Notes: generated by a model not told the origin, from the sequence alone. 64,000 nt of DNA from Brachionus plicatilis (GCA_010279815.1 QEOQ01000508.1:2686795-2750794); one strand, 5' to 3'. Positions 35,501 through 46,765 are shown, numbered from the stretch's first letter. Numbers and translations: made by a program.

Positions 35501-38500
35501 ATCATTTTTTTGATCACTTGGTTTATATTTTTTTATGTATTCATCTGGAATTTTCAGCAACGTTCTTATTCGAGTCCTTTCACATAAAATTTGTTCAAAG
35601 ATTAAAATTTCCTTGGCTCTCTGTAATAAAAAAAGACTTTTTGAAAAAGAACGAACTCTTTCAAAAGTGCTTGTCAGTAAAGCAATAAAAATGTTAAGTA
35701 AAATTAATGTAGTGAAACCAATATAAAGACCGAAAAAAAAATCGGCAATTTCACTATCCAATTCATTATATCCCTTTTAAATTAAGAAAAAATTAAATTA
35801 TTTTCAATTTTTTTTATTTATTTAATTACTGCAAAGTCAATATCGCTAATACCAAATGAAGTAGTGAACAAATAGAAAACTGCTTTATTGTAGCTTTCCA
35901 TTCCTCCGAGAACTTTTTGGTTGTTAGAAGGACATTCTTGAGCTTCAGGAATGCAGCTAATTGTTTGCCCATTACCAAACAAAATATAAAAACTTGTTGT
36001 GAATGGTATCAACGTTATTAAAAAAACAAGAATCCAGACAAAAATGTCCCATACTTTTTAATTTTTATGTTATGTTATTAGCTTATTTGAAAAAAAAATA
36101 AAACTACCTATAAAATACAGAGTCATTACAAGCATTCCAAATGGCTACAAAGAAAAGTTATTAAATAAAATAATTTAAGTAAAAAATTCAAATTTTTGTA
36201 CTTCCCAGAGGATTCTTCCATTTTTTAACACCCTCGCTGATACGAAAAGAACACTAATCGACGTGACTCTAATGTGATTTCGGGCAATTATCTCACTATG
36301 ATTTAATATGTCAGCTAGATGGGTTACTAATGCAGCAATTACAAAAATAATTGTGATCAAGTCAAAAATATTCCTTAAAATTTGAAAAAAAATTATAAAA
36401 GTACTTCGTGGTTAGTTTGGTAGTTTTATATTTAAACAAAAAAGAAACAAATAAAATTCTTCCTGTTGATGATTCTACAACTTTTTGTTACAGAAATGTT
36501 ATGGTTAGGCTACAATGCTTTTATTTTGCATGGTTCTTACAAAAATTTATGGAATCTTACGTAAGATTACATCAAATTACATCAATATCTGTAAGACAGG
36601 TAAATTGTACTTCGGCCATAAAATTTTAATTTTTGCTCTTTTTTTTTCAATCTTTAATAAATTAATTTTACCGACTTTTAAATTCAGGCCCATTTACCAC
36701 CAATACTCTCTGTGAATGACTGGGTTCATTTTAAGGAAAGTATTGACATGCAGCGCTACATTACTGGCAAAGTCCAAACAATAATATAGTAAATGTTAAA
36801 GAAAGCCTGTTTGAAATCTTTTTTCGGGGTTTTTGTAACTTAAATTTTAGTAAACTGATTTTAGGGCATCAGAGTGCTTTCCACACTTTGTATGTGGAGT
36901 TAATTAGCAAATTGTCTTAACTTTGGAGCCGGATCTCAAAACCTAAACGAAATTAATCCCAATATTTTAGAAATATTTTGAGTGTGAAATAATATCTTAA
37001 AATACTTTTTCAGTATTTTTTCTAGAGTGAAGTTTTCAGGACGGGTTTTAGCCAATCTTCTATTTGGACTGTTGACTGATTTGTTACATGACTTAACCGA
37101 AATTTAGTTGCACATAATATTTTCAAAGCCAAAGAAAAATATAAATCTTTCTAATCATTTGAATTTTAGTCAAAAATATTTTCTCATTTTTTAAACCTAA
37201 CATTAACCATTGAAAATAATAATTCATGGAAAACTTAAAAATTTAAATATTTAAAATATTTATTTCTATATTATCAAGCTATTAATTTGTAATAGTAAAT
37301 TTTTTTTTAAACCCTAATTTTCAATTAAAAGATAGCACTGAAATTGCGCAATTTAATTTCATCATAGAATTTACGGTTTTTTAAATGTTCAAAGCTTTAT
37401 TTTTAAGGTATTGTGAAATTCAAATAAAAATTGAATAAAATTTCTTCCTTTTTTGATGAATCTAAAATAAAGTTAATAAAATATACTTAAAAAAATACTG
37501 CAACAAAGTGCAACATACTTTGTTGCACCTTTGTTACCTAAAATAATTTTTCTCATGTTTTAATAAGACAAAAAATTAAAAATCAATAAGATTTAAATTG
37601 ATTATTAGTTTAAATATACTAAAAAAAAGAAATAATTGAATTTATTTTTCAAAGTATGTTGCACTTTGTTGCAGTATTTTTTTAAGTATAATTTATTAAC
37701 TTTATTTTAAATTCATCAAAAAAGGAAGATTTTTTGGTTCAATTTGTATTTGAATTTCACAGTACCTATTTTTAAGACTCTAGAAAAAGGATAGTAATTT
37801 TTAAAAATGCAATCAAATCTAAAATTGCATTTAAAATATTAATCATTAAATCAGATCTTAAATTTTATCAAAAATTTTATTGTCTCATTCAATAAAATTC
37901 TAAAGACTTTTTGGTAATTCATTTAACAAAAACTAAAAATTCTAAATTCAATTCTAACTAATATTTATTTAATTATTATCTAATTTTTGATGATGTCACG
38001 ATGCAAAAAAATTGTTTAAAATTCATTAATAGCTTACAAACCTAAAAAAATACAGGAATTTTGTGGAAATTTTAAAGAAGTTTTAAAGTTTATTTAAAAA
38101 TTATCTTTAATGAATAAATACTAAAATTCTAAAACCATTCTTTAGAGAATCTCTAAAATGTCTTCAAAATTATTTTGACTGGGTGCCTTAAAATATTTAA
38201 TGATTTGAGAATTAGCTTCACAGTCAGAAAAAAGACTTTCTTCGTACTTTGTCTAGCTCTTATTATTTTAAATTTTAAATTTTATTTTTTTTACTTACCA
38301 TGGATCAGTAATATAAGATAGGAAATGATTTTTGGAATCTTGATTTAATTTTGTTTCATATGATATGAATTTTTCTTCTATTGAAATTAATTTTTCTTTA
38401 TCTGAAATTAATTTATTTTCAATTAGAATTATTTCATTTGGATCAGTCGTTCCAAATCGAAAACTTATATCTTTGCGGATTTCATATTGACGATTTTCTT

Positions 38501-41500
38501 GTATTTTCTAAAAAAATTGATTTTTAGTTTAAAGTGAATTAATAAAATTTCGAAAGAACTTTTTGATAATTTATTTTGCTTGTTACTTCAAAAATCTCAA
38601 TAATAATCATTGTGATTAATCCAACTATTCCAAATATCTAAATAAAAATAATCTTTTAAATTCTATTTGAATCAATGCTTCAAATAATACAAATAAAAAT
38701 AGTCTCCACCATTCTTGAGGAAAATTGTACACATATCTAATATCATAGCTAATCAATACGGCCCAAACATTCCAAATGACACAAAACAAAAAATCGACAA
38801 GAAATTTACCCCAAAACCACCATGAATGCTGATAAAATTTGAAATTAATCAATGTTTGCATTACTGGATGCGAAATTAAATCCAAATTTTCTTGCTCAAT
38901 GATGTATTCAAGCTAAATAAGCTAAAATTAATATTTTGCCTTTTGTTCAATGAAATTCCCTAAAACCATGCCAAAGTATGAAATAAAATATCAAAATCAA
39001 CAAGAAAATTTAAATTTAGATTTTTTTTAATATCTTAAGTTTCTCTTCATGAGAAATAAATTTAAAATTCTAAAACATAAAAACCAATTTTTTAATCACC
39101 TTTTAAACTAGAAGGATGATTGAATTTTATCATATTTATAATACTTAATTATTACAGTAGCCGTGCATGCGATCAATTTAAATTAATTTTAAAATTTGAT
39201 AATAAGCTTCTGGGACAAATTTTAAAAGAAAACATGAAAATTATTTCAAAAACAAAAGGATAGAAATAAGTGAGTATAAATATTTTCATTTTTAAATAAA
39301 TTAGAATTTAACATCAAATTTTTACTGCTGAACTGACAAAAAGAGGAGGTAGTTCATCTAAACGTAAGGCTAACGTTTAGCTAAGTAATACTGAAGAAAC
39401 TTAAGTTTAAAAAAAGAAGTGGTCGACCACCAAAGGCCAAGTCAGCTTTGAATAATGATTATGTCATGTTTTTTAATGCAATTGTTATTTTTTTATTTTT
39501 ATATGAAATAATGACTAAATCTTTATGCGTTTATACGATTTTTTTTTAATTGATAAATTTATTTTTTATTTGATGAAACTTTAATAAATTTGGAGGCATA
39601 GACAATGAAAATATTTAAAAGTAAATCCTTTTTGTACTTTTTCTAATTATTTTATTTGGCCCTGGTCCTTTTTGTACTTTATCCAATTAAAAATAAGCAT
39701 TACAAAAAATTAAAATTTTAATTTTTAATTTTATTTTAACTAAAATTTCTCTTATCTTTAACATACCCGAATCCCTAAACCAGGGCTCCGCCCCTGACCC
39801 CGTTAAATTTATTTTGGTAATTAAAATACTGATACTGATGTACAAAAAGTACAGAAAGTACAGAAAGTACAAAAAGGACCAGGGCCAAATAAATAAATTA
39901 GAAAAAGTACAAAAAGTACAGAAAGGAAAACGTTTTATTAAATATTTAAATCTCATTGTCTATCCATGTAAATTTGGTAATAAAAATAAAAAAATTTTGG
40001 TGATAAATTTTATTTTTTGGATGATAAAGTTTTGATGTTATTTATTTAATTTTTTAATGATAGATCTTAGATATTTGATGATATAAAAAATAACACCTGT
40101 TTAAAGTCTGTAAAAAGTTTTTGACAATCAAAAACAAAATCTATTGAAAATAAACTTTAGCCAGCTTGTTGAAAAAAATAAATACTTCACCTATTCTATT
40201 ATCTAACACGAAATTTTCCGCTTTGATGGTTCGGCCCCGATCATTAAAAAAGAAACTTGAGTGGATATCTGCTTTTAGAAATTTAAACTATCAAATGCTC
40301 AAAAAAATAGGACTCATCTCCAAAATAATAAAAGTTTTTAGATTTCCAAATAAAAATCCCAATTTTGGCAAAAAGAAAATGTCTTTTTTCAAAATAAACT
40401 TTACAAATAAATTTGCAACGATTATTTTTTGCAAAAAAATATATTTAATATTTTTTTTCTTTTCAAAAACAATTCCATTCATTCAAATATTTATTTTTTT
40501 TTATTTCTGACCGAAAATCTTATATCAAATATGAATTCAGATTTGACTTTTAATTTAAATTTTGATGGTGCAAATAAAAAAGTGAAAGAATTAAATTGCA
40601 ATGCAAATAGAGTACTGTTCTTTAATAAAAATTAGTAAATTAATGCTTTTAAATTTTTTTTCAAAACAATCTTTAATTACTTAGTGAACAAAATGGAAGC
40701 TTTAATGTTATTTTAAAGTAATTTTCGACAGATGAAAAAATATTACAATTGATTTGATTTGAGGATATCGGTAAAAAATTCCAGATTTTTCGTCCTTAAT
40801 TTCTTTTGAAACATCCTTAGAATAAAATGTATGTTTCAATGTTATTTAAAGTTAATATCAAAAAATGAAAAAAAATTACAATTGATTTGGATTTAGGATA
40901 TCCGCAAAAAATTCCAGATTTTTCGTCCTTAATTTCTTTTGAAACATCCTTAGAATAAAATGAATGTTTCAATGTTATTTAAAGTTAATATCAAAAAATG
41001 AAAAAAAATTACAATTGATTTGAATTGAGGATATCGATATACAATTCCAGATTTTTCGTCCTTAAATTCTTTTGAAACATCCTTAGAACAAAATGTATGT
41101 TTCAATATTATTTTAAAGTAATTTTTTAATAAATGAAAAAATATTACAATTGACTTGTCAGGAAAATATTGGTATACAATTCCAGATTTTTCGTCCTTAA
41201 TTTCTTTTGCAACAACGATAGGCTCTAGGTCCACATTTTTGAGATAATAAATGTCTTTATATGCATATTTGTCCAAATTTCGGTAACCGTCCAAAATCTC
41301 GGATGCCTAAAAATTATTTATTAAATAAAATGATTATTCAATTAGTTATTATCAAATACCAATTGTGGACATTTAGCAACAATCCAGTATAAAGCCTTTT
41401 GGCCATTGAAATTTTTGGCCTGAACATCGCATCCTTCGTCAATCAAAATTTTAACTACTTCTTCTTCTTGGTATTCAGCAGCAAGAAACAAAGGCGTTCT

Positions 41501-42111
41501 TTCTAAATAATCTCTGGCTTCTTTGTTTGCACCATTTTTAATCAAGCATAAGACAGCCTCTTTGGATCCTGTTTTTGCAGCTATGTGCAAAGGAGTTTCT
41601 TGTTTCCATTTAGATTCCGCTTTAGACAATTCTTCGGAGTGTTTTTTTAAAATGTGTTCTATAAGTACATCGTTATTGTTATAAGCTGCAACATGAATGA
41701 AGAAGTCACGGTATTTATTTATTAGTTTATTTTTTTTTTCGATCAATAAGTCAAAATATTTAATAGAATCTTTAGGCTCCAAACGCGCCACAATATGAAG
41801 AACTTCACCATCCACATTATTCACATTTACATCTGGACCATTTTTAATAAGATTTTCTAATTTATCTATATCTTCCTTTGAGCTTCTTTCTGTGCTAGTT
41901 TGTTTATGACCATGTTCTCTTTTCTGGGATGGTTCATGTACAGGTTTGACTTTTTAAAAAATCAACTTAACTAAATTAAGTCTTAAATTGAATTTTAAAT
42001 AATTATACCTTTGGCACATCTTATTCGGTTGAAACATTTTGGAAAAGAATTTTCTCGCTCATCTACAATCAGATAAGTATGCGACGAATTTAAATTGTTA
42101 TCTTCTTGCAT
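32524..42111 (-). CDS. Ankyrin-repeat TRP-type cation channel, copy B (849 aa, 15 exons)
   Basis: Exons in phase on the minus strand: 42009-42111 (ATG at 42111), 41360-41949, 41148-41306, 41013-41081, 40880-40948, 40747-40815, 38691-38912, 38560-38637, 38299-38507, 36202-36373, 36108-36144, 35830-36053, 35308-35773, 35234-35254 and 32524-32585 (stop). The sum, 2550 nt, is divisible by three. Transmembrane, pore (TTSFGISDIDF) and S6 (LLNIFIALLTSTFERV) parts are nearly identical to copy A. Differences concentrate in the N-terminal part of the ankyrin exon (shorter by 27 nt), the exon array (three 69-nt exons against one), the coil exon (one extra codon) and the last exon (one extra codon, RR for R). 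All indels are multiples of three, and no stop interrupts either copy, so both are probably expressed channels. Confidence 0.88.
34437..34699. repeat. Small inverted-repeat unit enclosing a coding relic
   Basis: Left arm GATCATATCATTTGATATCA (from 34437) and right arm TGATATCAGATGATATGATG (to 34699) are inverted with few mismatches. The 263-bp unit contains the 55-codon open stretch below. Confidence 0.5.
34470..34637 (+). pseudogene. Transposase-like coding relic
   Basis: 55 codons of good coding character ending in TAA: FYEPEINYGEFKRGRKATKF, then KCICGLLFPENAEV, then KLATDHLVWKKNVA. Codon use is less AT-biased than the surroundings. It has no start or splice context and sits between inverted repeats; probably a fragment of a transposon protein. 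No family call. Confidence 0.35.
37407..37766. mobile_element. Mutator-type MITE in channel copy B intron, 9-bp target duplication
   Basis: Ends GGTATTGTGAAATT and AATTTCACAGTACC. The 9-bp TATTTTTAA is duplicated exactly at 37398-37406 and 37767-37775. Terminal inverted repeats exceed 100 bp, and the centre is a second palindrome around TACTTTGTTGCAC. A 9-bp duplication with long inverted ends is typical of Mutator-like elements. No coding capacity. Confidence 0.8.
39330..39480 (+). pseudogene. AT-hook-type transposase tail relic, copy B only
   Basis: LSLKKRSGRPPKAKSALNND reads in frame at about 39400-39460 and continues VMFFN. The RSGRPPK core is AT-hook-like and resembles the C-terminal ends of Mutator-like transposases (compare KGRPAKSNNGAFSK at about 59070). 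Copy A has no such sequence between matching flanks. Confidence 0.35.
39593..39968. mobile_element. 376-bp insertion with 8-bp target duplication, absent from copy A
   Basis: TAAATTTG is duplicated at 39585-39592 and 39969-39976. Copy A has the unoccupied site (AATAAATTTGCTAATAAAA near 23868). The ends carry inverted ATAGACAATGA words, followed inward by a long inverted repeat (TTATTTGGCCCTGGTCCTTT near 39651 against its complement near 39878-39896). A GC-rich core holds GGGCTCCGCCCCTGACCCCG; a related GGGGCTGCGCCCC lies at about 29797. An 8-bp duplication fits a hAT-type non-autonomous element. Confidence 0.8.
40747..41081 (-). repeat. Tandem array of three 69-nt exons in channel copy B
   Basis: Exons 41013-41081, 40880-40948 and 40747-40815 are each 69 nt, phase 0-0, with AG before GAT and TCAATT|GTAAT at the end. 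The repeat period is about 133 bp and includes the intron. They code DVSKEFKDEKSGIVYRYPQF, DVSKEIKDEKSGIFCGYPKS and DVSKEIKDEKSGIFYRYPQI (each followed by KSI). They add 46 residues to the ankyrin-to-S1 linker relative to copy A. Confidence 0.85.
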
Positions 42112-42946
42112 TTCTACTTTTTAAAAGAATATTATTTTCAGAATTTTATAGTTACTTTTTTTTATTTAATTGTTTTCATGGCAACCTACTTTTTTAAAAT
42201 TCATATTTAGTTGTAACATAATAACAAATAAAAGGTATAAATATGTTTGAACAATAAAAGCTGAGTATTTACAGTGTAGTATTGAACTTCATTACAATTC
42301 ACATAATTATTTAATTCTAGCCAAAAAGTTAATAATTCCATAAAATAATTATATCAAAAAATAATTATTAATATTTGAATTAAAGCAAAAAATAAAAAAA
42401 ACTAAGTATAAAAAAAATCGTTTAGTTTAAGAGAAAAAAATAATTTTTCCCCGCGACCATCAAAACGGCCAACATCAACTTTTGGCGGTGTAGTGGCCGC
42501 CACTCACGGTACCCAACACTAGCTCTTTGATCACATTCGCCTTTAGAAATAGTTATTATTAGTTTTATTTTATCACTTTTTGAAAAAATTTCATTATTAT
42601 TCTACAAATTGTTTGTTCTTTAATTTTCTCAGCTTCGGGGTCTTCTGACTGCAATTTAAATTTCTTTACTAAGAATCAAGATTTCTATTATTTATTTTAA
42701 AACAAAAATATCGGGTTTGGCAAAAATAAAATTATATTCTATTGGACAATGATATTTGGTTTTTTACTAAAATTTTATTTTTCAAAGTTTTGTAAAAAGT
42801 TTAGTGATAGTTTTATTTATTAAAAAGCTTAATTAGAAAAAAATTCTTCGCAAGGTTCAAGAATTTTTTTAATAAATATTCAAAAAAATCAAGTTTTTTT
42901 GTTAATTGTTTTTTATGTAAATATAAATATGTTTTTGAATAAGCCT
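42112..42946. other. Upstream region of channel copy B
   Basis: Non-coding and matches 25704-26868, except for the CCGG-rich fragment 42449-42522. No gene seen. Confidence 0.45.
42449..42522. mobile_element. CCGG-rich element fragment
   Basis: GC-rich island (CCCCGCGACCATCAAAACGG, then GGCGGTGTAGTGGCCGCCAC) ending CGGTACCCAACACTA. It shares its end with the 11.9-kb element and is missing from unit A. Confidence 0.45.
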
Positions 42947-43198
42947 TTAGAATAAACCTGGATATCCACCCAAACCTAAGCCTGAGTATCCGCTTAGACC
43001 TACACCTGGATATCCACCTAGACCTAAACCATGACCACCTAAACCAGACAAACAAGGATTAATTGGCATTGGCATTGGAACAGGCATTGGAACAGGCATT
43101 GGAATTGGCATCGGAATTGGACTTGGCATTGGCATCGGCATTGCTGGGGCTACAGCAATTGGTTGGTAACAGCATCCACGATTTCGTCTTCCACACAT
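42947..43198 (-). CDS. MCGRR family member 3 (83 aa)
   Basis: Intact counterpart of the broken member 1. Same three-part design: MCGRRNRGCCYQP, an alternating Pro-X rod with more Met than other copies (MPVPMPVPMPMPINP) and a tail with GGYPGVGLSGYSGLGLGGYP. The tail has one Gly-to-Ser change. TATA at 43279-43286 is 81 bases upstream of the ATG, and the upstream element is the variant TTTGTTTGTCAAACAAAGC near 43350. The next gene (45064) is divergent, 1.9 kb away. Function unknown. Confidence 0.78.
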   Translation of the reverse strand: MCGRRNRGCCYQPIAVAPAMPMPMPSPIPMPIPMPVPMPVPMPMPINPCLSGLGGHGLGLGGYPGVGLSGYSGLGLGGYPGLF

Positions 43199-44885
43199 TC
43201 TGATTTAATGATTTTTTATTTTTATTAAAATAAATTCGTATTCTTTTTGATTTTGACTGGAATTTTCTTTTAGAGTCTTATTTATAAGCATCAAGAAAAA
43301 AAATCATCAAAACATTGAGTAAAAAAATGCATAACTTGATGATTTAGTTTTGTTTGTCAAACAAAGCTTTGTTAAATTTTTAAACAAATTTTACCTAAAA
43401 AAAAAGATGATTTTTTTGGAATAAAAGCTTACAAATCTGATAACAAAAATCAAAACAATCAAGAAAGAAACAAATAATAAAAAATAAGTATTTTATTTTA
43501 TGGAGGCAAAAAATGTTCAATAAAAATATAAAAAAACACCCGAGTTCTAATTCGGATCGGCCATAACATGTTCTGTAAATTCTAGCAATTGGTACCTCCT
43601 CTGTCCCATCACTTAAAGTTTAGTTTATCTTAAAATGATATTAAATAATATCCCAAATTCAGAATTTTCTGAATTTTTGCAGAATAAGAGCCGTAGAGAT
43701 TATATGTAGATTTTCTTTGAGAGACTGTGTCAATTGCTACATTTAGAGAACATGGTTTTAGAACTTAAGTTTAGCTTTGGCATTTTTATGATTTTTTTTA
43801 CCAAATTTACAAAGTCTAATTTAGCCAGATAATTAATTAAAGAAAATTTAAATGAAAAAAAATTAAATCCATTCTAAAAAATAATGAATTAAATAAATAA
43901 AACTTAAAAAATAACCTTGGTATTGGAGGAAATATACAACGAGGTTTTATAAATATTTGATTAAATTACCCCATGGTGTTAAATTTAATTTAAAAAAAAA
44001 ACAAATAAAATAAAAAAACTAATTTAAATTGAAAATCAAAATTGATCACCTTGAATATTAATTATCCACGCCCGTATTTCAATGCATAAAGGAAGGTATT
44101 TGTACTTTAATTTTTGTATTGATGATTTTTCTTTCTTTCTATCTTTCTTTCTTTATTTGACCAAACATTCATTTTTTGAAATAAGATGTTTTAATGAATA
44201 TAACATCACTGCTATCTAAGTTTCTTTGATTAAAATTTAAAATAATAAGAAGTATTAAATCAATATTAATTAAATATAAAGTATAAACAAAATTAAAAAA
44301 AATTTTCGAATTTAATTGAGATAAATTTGCAAGTAAAAAGCATAGGAGGAATTTAATTTTTACTAAAAAAAAACGGAAGATCAAAGGTCAATATTAAAAT
44401 TTAAATTTTTCTAAAATAAGATTCCAATAAGATTGATTTATTAAACAAGCTTAATTGTATTCATTTTAAAAAATGAAGCTTATTTTCATTTATTTTAAAA
44501 AGAATTTTATTAACATAATACTAAAAAATAGGAAAAATTTTTCTCGATATCTTTAGACAAAAAAAGAAAAATATTTTTTTAAAAATTAAAAATAAAATTA
44601 TTTGCTTTACAAAAAAAAATTATGTTATTTTTTAAATTGATCATTTTGACTTTAAAATTATCATCTGTTTCCGAATAACAAAATATAAATTTGTATCAGA
44701 ATAACTAAATATAAATAAAAATTTTAACTCAAAATCTTTAAAAAAAAAGGAAAAATCATAATAAAATAATAATAAAATTATTTGCTTTACAAAATGAAAA
44801 TAATTATGTTATTTTTTAAATTGATCATTTTGACTTTAAAATTATCATCTGTTTCCATCTGATATTGTTTGTTTAAAAATTTAAC
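43199..44885. other. Divergent intergenic region between members 3 and 4
   Basis: Contains both promoters. The segment CAAATAATTTTATTATTATT/its complement upstream of member 4 is also found upstream of member 7 (55650-55780). A partial local duplication is visible: AATTATGTTATTTTTTAAAT with the following GATCATTTTGACTTTAAAAT occurs at about 44620 and again at about 44800. No other gene. Confidence 0.45.
43279..43286 (-). promoter_or_regulatory. TATA box of MCGRR member 3
   Basis: TATAAATA on the coding strand, 81 bases before the ATG. Confidence 0.6.
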
Positions 44886-44910
44886 AAAACTTTGTTTTGC
44901 GAAACAAAAC
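44886..44910 (+). promoter_or_regulatory. Palindromic upstream element of the MCGRR family
   Basis: The core CTTTGTTTTGCGAAACAAAA is an imperfect palindrome, about 60 bases upstream of the TATA box. The same element occurs upstream of members 2, 5 and 7 (near 30420, 48466 and 55550). Diverged forms are near 27140, 43350, 58210 and 61930. Confidence 0.5.
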
Positions 44911-44970
44911 CTAATAATGAAACAATGAATATCTTTTTGAATAATTGTATGTATTTTTTTACATGAAGCG

Positions 44971-44978
44971 TATAAATA
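44971..44978 (+). promoter_or_regulatory. TATA box of MCGRR member 4
   Basis: TATAAATA 86 bases before the ATG at 45064. Confidence 0.6.
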
Positions 44979-45063
44979 AGAGAATTCAAGAAAATATTTT
45001 TCAAAATCAAAAAGAATTTACTTTGAATTTATTTTAATAAAAATAAAGAATCATTAAAACAAA

Positions 45064-45315
45064 ATGTGTGGTAGACGAAATCGTGGATGTTGTTACCAAC
45101 CAATTGCTGTAGCCCCAGCAATGCCGATGCCAATGCCAAGTCCAATTCCGGTACCAATTCCAATGCCTGTTCCAATGCCAATTCCAGCTCCAATGCCAAT
45201 TAATCCTTGTTTGTCCGGTTTAGGTGGTCATGGTTTAGGTCTAGGTGGATATCCAGGTGTAGGTCTAGGCGGATACTCAGGCTTAGGTTTGGGTGGATAT
45301 CCAGGTTTATTCTAA
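45064..45315 (+). CDS. MCGRR family member 4 (83 aa)
   Basis: Intact ORF whose protein is identical to member 5 (48049-48300), although the gene lies in opposite orientation. The two form the arms of an inverted repeat covering promoter, gene and 3' flank (about 44842-45455 against 47915-48530). Design as for the family: Cys cluster, Pro-X rod (SPIPVPIPMPVPMPIPAPMP), NPCLSGLGGH hinge with the third-position cysteine, then GVGLGGYS and GLGLGGYP units. Its counterpart in unit A has been excised (27966-28065). The near-identity of the arms suggests gene conversion or a recent inverted duplication. Confidence 0.78.
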   Translation: MCGRRNRGCCYQPIAVAPAMPMPMPSPIPVPIPMPVPMPIPAPMPINPCLSGLGGHGLGLGGYPGVGLGGYSGLGLGGYPGLF

Positions 45316-45685
45316 GATACTTGTTATTTAAAAAACTCCTTAAACAAAAATAAATTGCTTTTTTTAATTATAATAGTAAACTTTTTTTCCCTCTGTTGTT
45401 TTCCTTATACAAATTGTTTCTAACCTTAAAAATAAATGTTAATTCATAAACTCAACAATCAAGCGATTTAATTTATATTTTTACCAAAGTACAAAAAATT
45501 TTAGAAAATATTAAAAACTACATTTTTGCTATTGACGCTACCCAGACGCTACCCAGATCTTCAGAACAATTTCAAAAAGAAACTTCTTGTATGAAATGAA
45601 TACAATTTTAATCTAACATTAATCAAAAATTACATTATAAATGGCTGAAGATAATTCTGCAGAATTCTTAAATTGTAATTGTACT

Positions 45686-46765
45686 AATAATAATAATAAT
45701 AATATGTAGTAGCTACAGCAAGACTAGCTTGCGGAGGTGGCCTACTAGCTCCTTGCACATTACACATAGAAAAGTACTGAAAAAAGAAATTCTGTTTTAA
45801 TTTTTAGGTCAAAATAAGAGTTAAGATTCTCGATAGAAAAAGCTGTAATAGAAATAAATGTTCATCTTCAGGATTGTTGACTAGACCGGAATGCATCGTA
45901 TTTGTTCTTGAACTTGTTGACGGAGTCGGCGTCTGTGACTGTAACTAGCAGGGCGTTCCACTCGTTGACTATCCTGTTGGTGAATGTGTTTGCCCGTTGT
46001 AGACATTTGGTGAAAGCCTGGCCTGACAATCTTCTTGCATGACTTTTGATACCTCTGGCGGGTCCGGGTTGGGATAGTGAACTTGCGGGAACCGAGGGGT
46101 TCACCCAGCTCACTTCGTTGATGCCTTTGGTGAGTTTGAACATCTGTATCAGATCTCCACGAACACGGCGCTCATTAAGGGGAGTTAGTCTAAAGACGGC
46201 TAGACGGTCCTCGTAGCGCCAGTTTCTAATGCGGGGCACCAGTTTGGTGGTCCTTCTCTGCACCTGCTCGAGCATCTTTGCGTCTTTCTTGCTAGGGGGG
46301 ACCAGACAACAGCGGCATATTCCAGGTGGGGTCTTACGTAGGCACAATAGATCCTGCAGGTATCTATGGTCCAATATCTAAATGATAGTTTCAACTGGCC
46401 GAGAATTCCTGTAGCTCTGTTTACCTGATTTTTAATGTGAATAGAAAATTTCAAGTTACGTGAAAACGTGACGCCCAGATCCTTTTCTGTGTCGACGAAA
46501 GCTAGTGCGCTCCTGGACTCGTCTTCCCCCATCAATAGATCGGATTGGGCGTAAATGTTCCTGCCGGACCTACTGAATTTCATCGCCTTGCATTTGCTCA
46601 CGTTGAAAAGCATACGCCACGTGTTTGACCACTCGGAAAGTGCGTCGAGATCATGTTGCAGTGTGGATAGGTCACTGGTGCTGCGTATTGTGGCAATCAG
46701 TTTGCTGTCATCGGCAAATAGTTTAATAGAATGTCTCTTTTTATAACCAAACTCTTTTTAAGTTC
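45686..46765 (-). mobile_element. 5'-truncated non-LTR retrotransposon (reverse transcriptase C-terminal part)
   Basis: On the minus strand, from 46765 downward, the frame reads KLFADDSKLIATI (the FADD catalytic motif of the reverse transcriptase), then NVSKCKAMKFSR, DTEKDLGVTFSRNLKFS, YVRPHLEYAAVVWSP, a frameshift near 46310, then KMLEQVQRRTTKLV, RLTPLNERRVRGDLIQMFKL and NRIVNEWNALL. This is the conserved tail of CR1/L2/Jockey-type reverse transcriptases. The 5' portion (endonuclease and most palm motifs) is absent, as usual for truncated insertions. The 3' end is a short (ATT)n tail (complement of TAATAATAATAATAATAAT near 45690). Base composition is clearly more GC-rich than the neighbourhood. 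Dead copy; present in unit B only. Confidence 0.85.

Noticed and set aside
35535..36715. Plus-strand open frames over channel copy B exons
   Set aside because: Antisense shadows of the minus-strand exons 35308-35773 and 36202-36373.
40510..40640. Phase-0 open stretch in copy B intron resembling an exon
   Set aside because: Copy A has one-base differences that destroy the frame, and the composition is AT-run coding.
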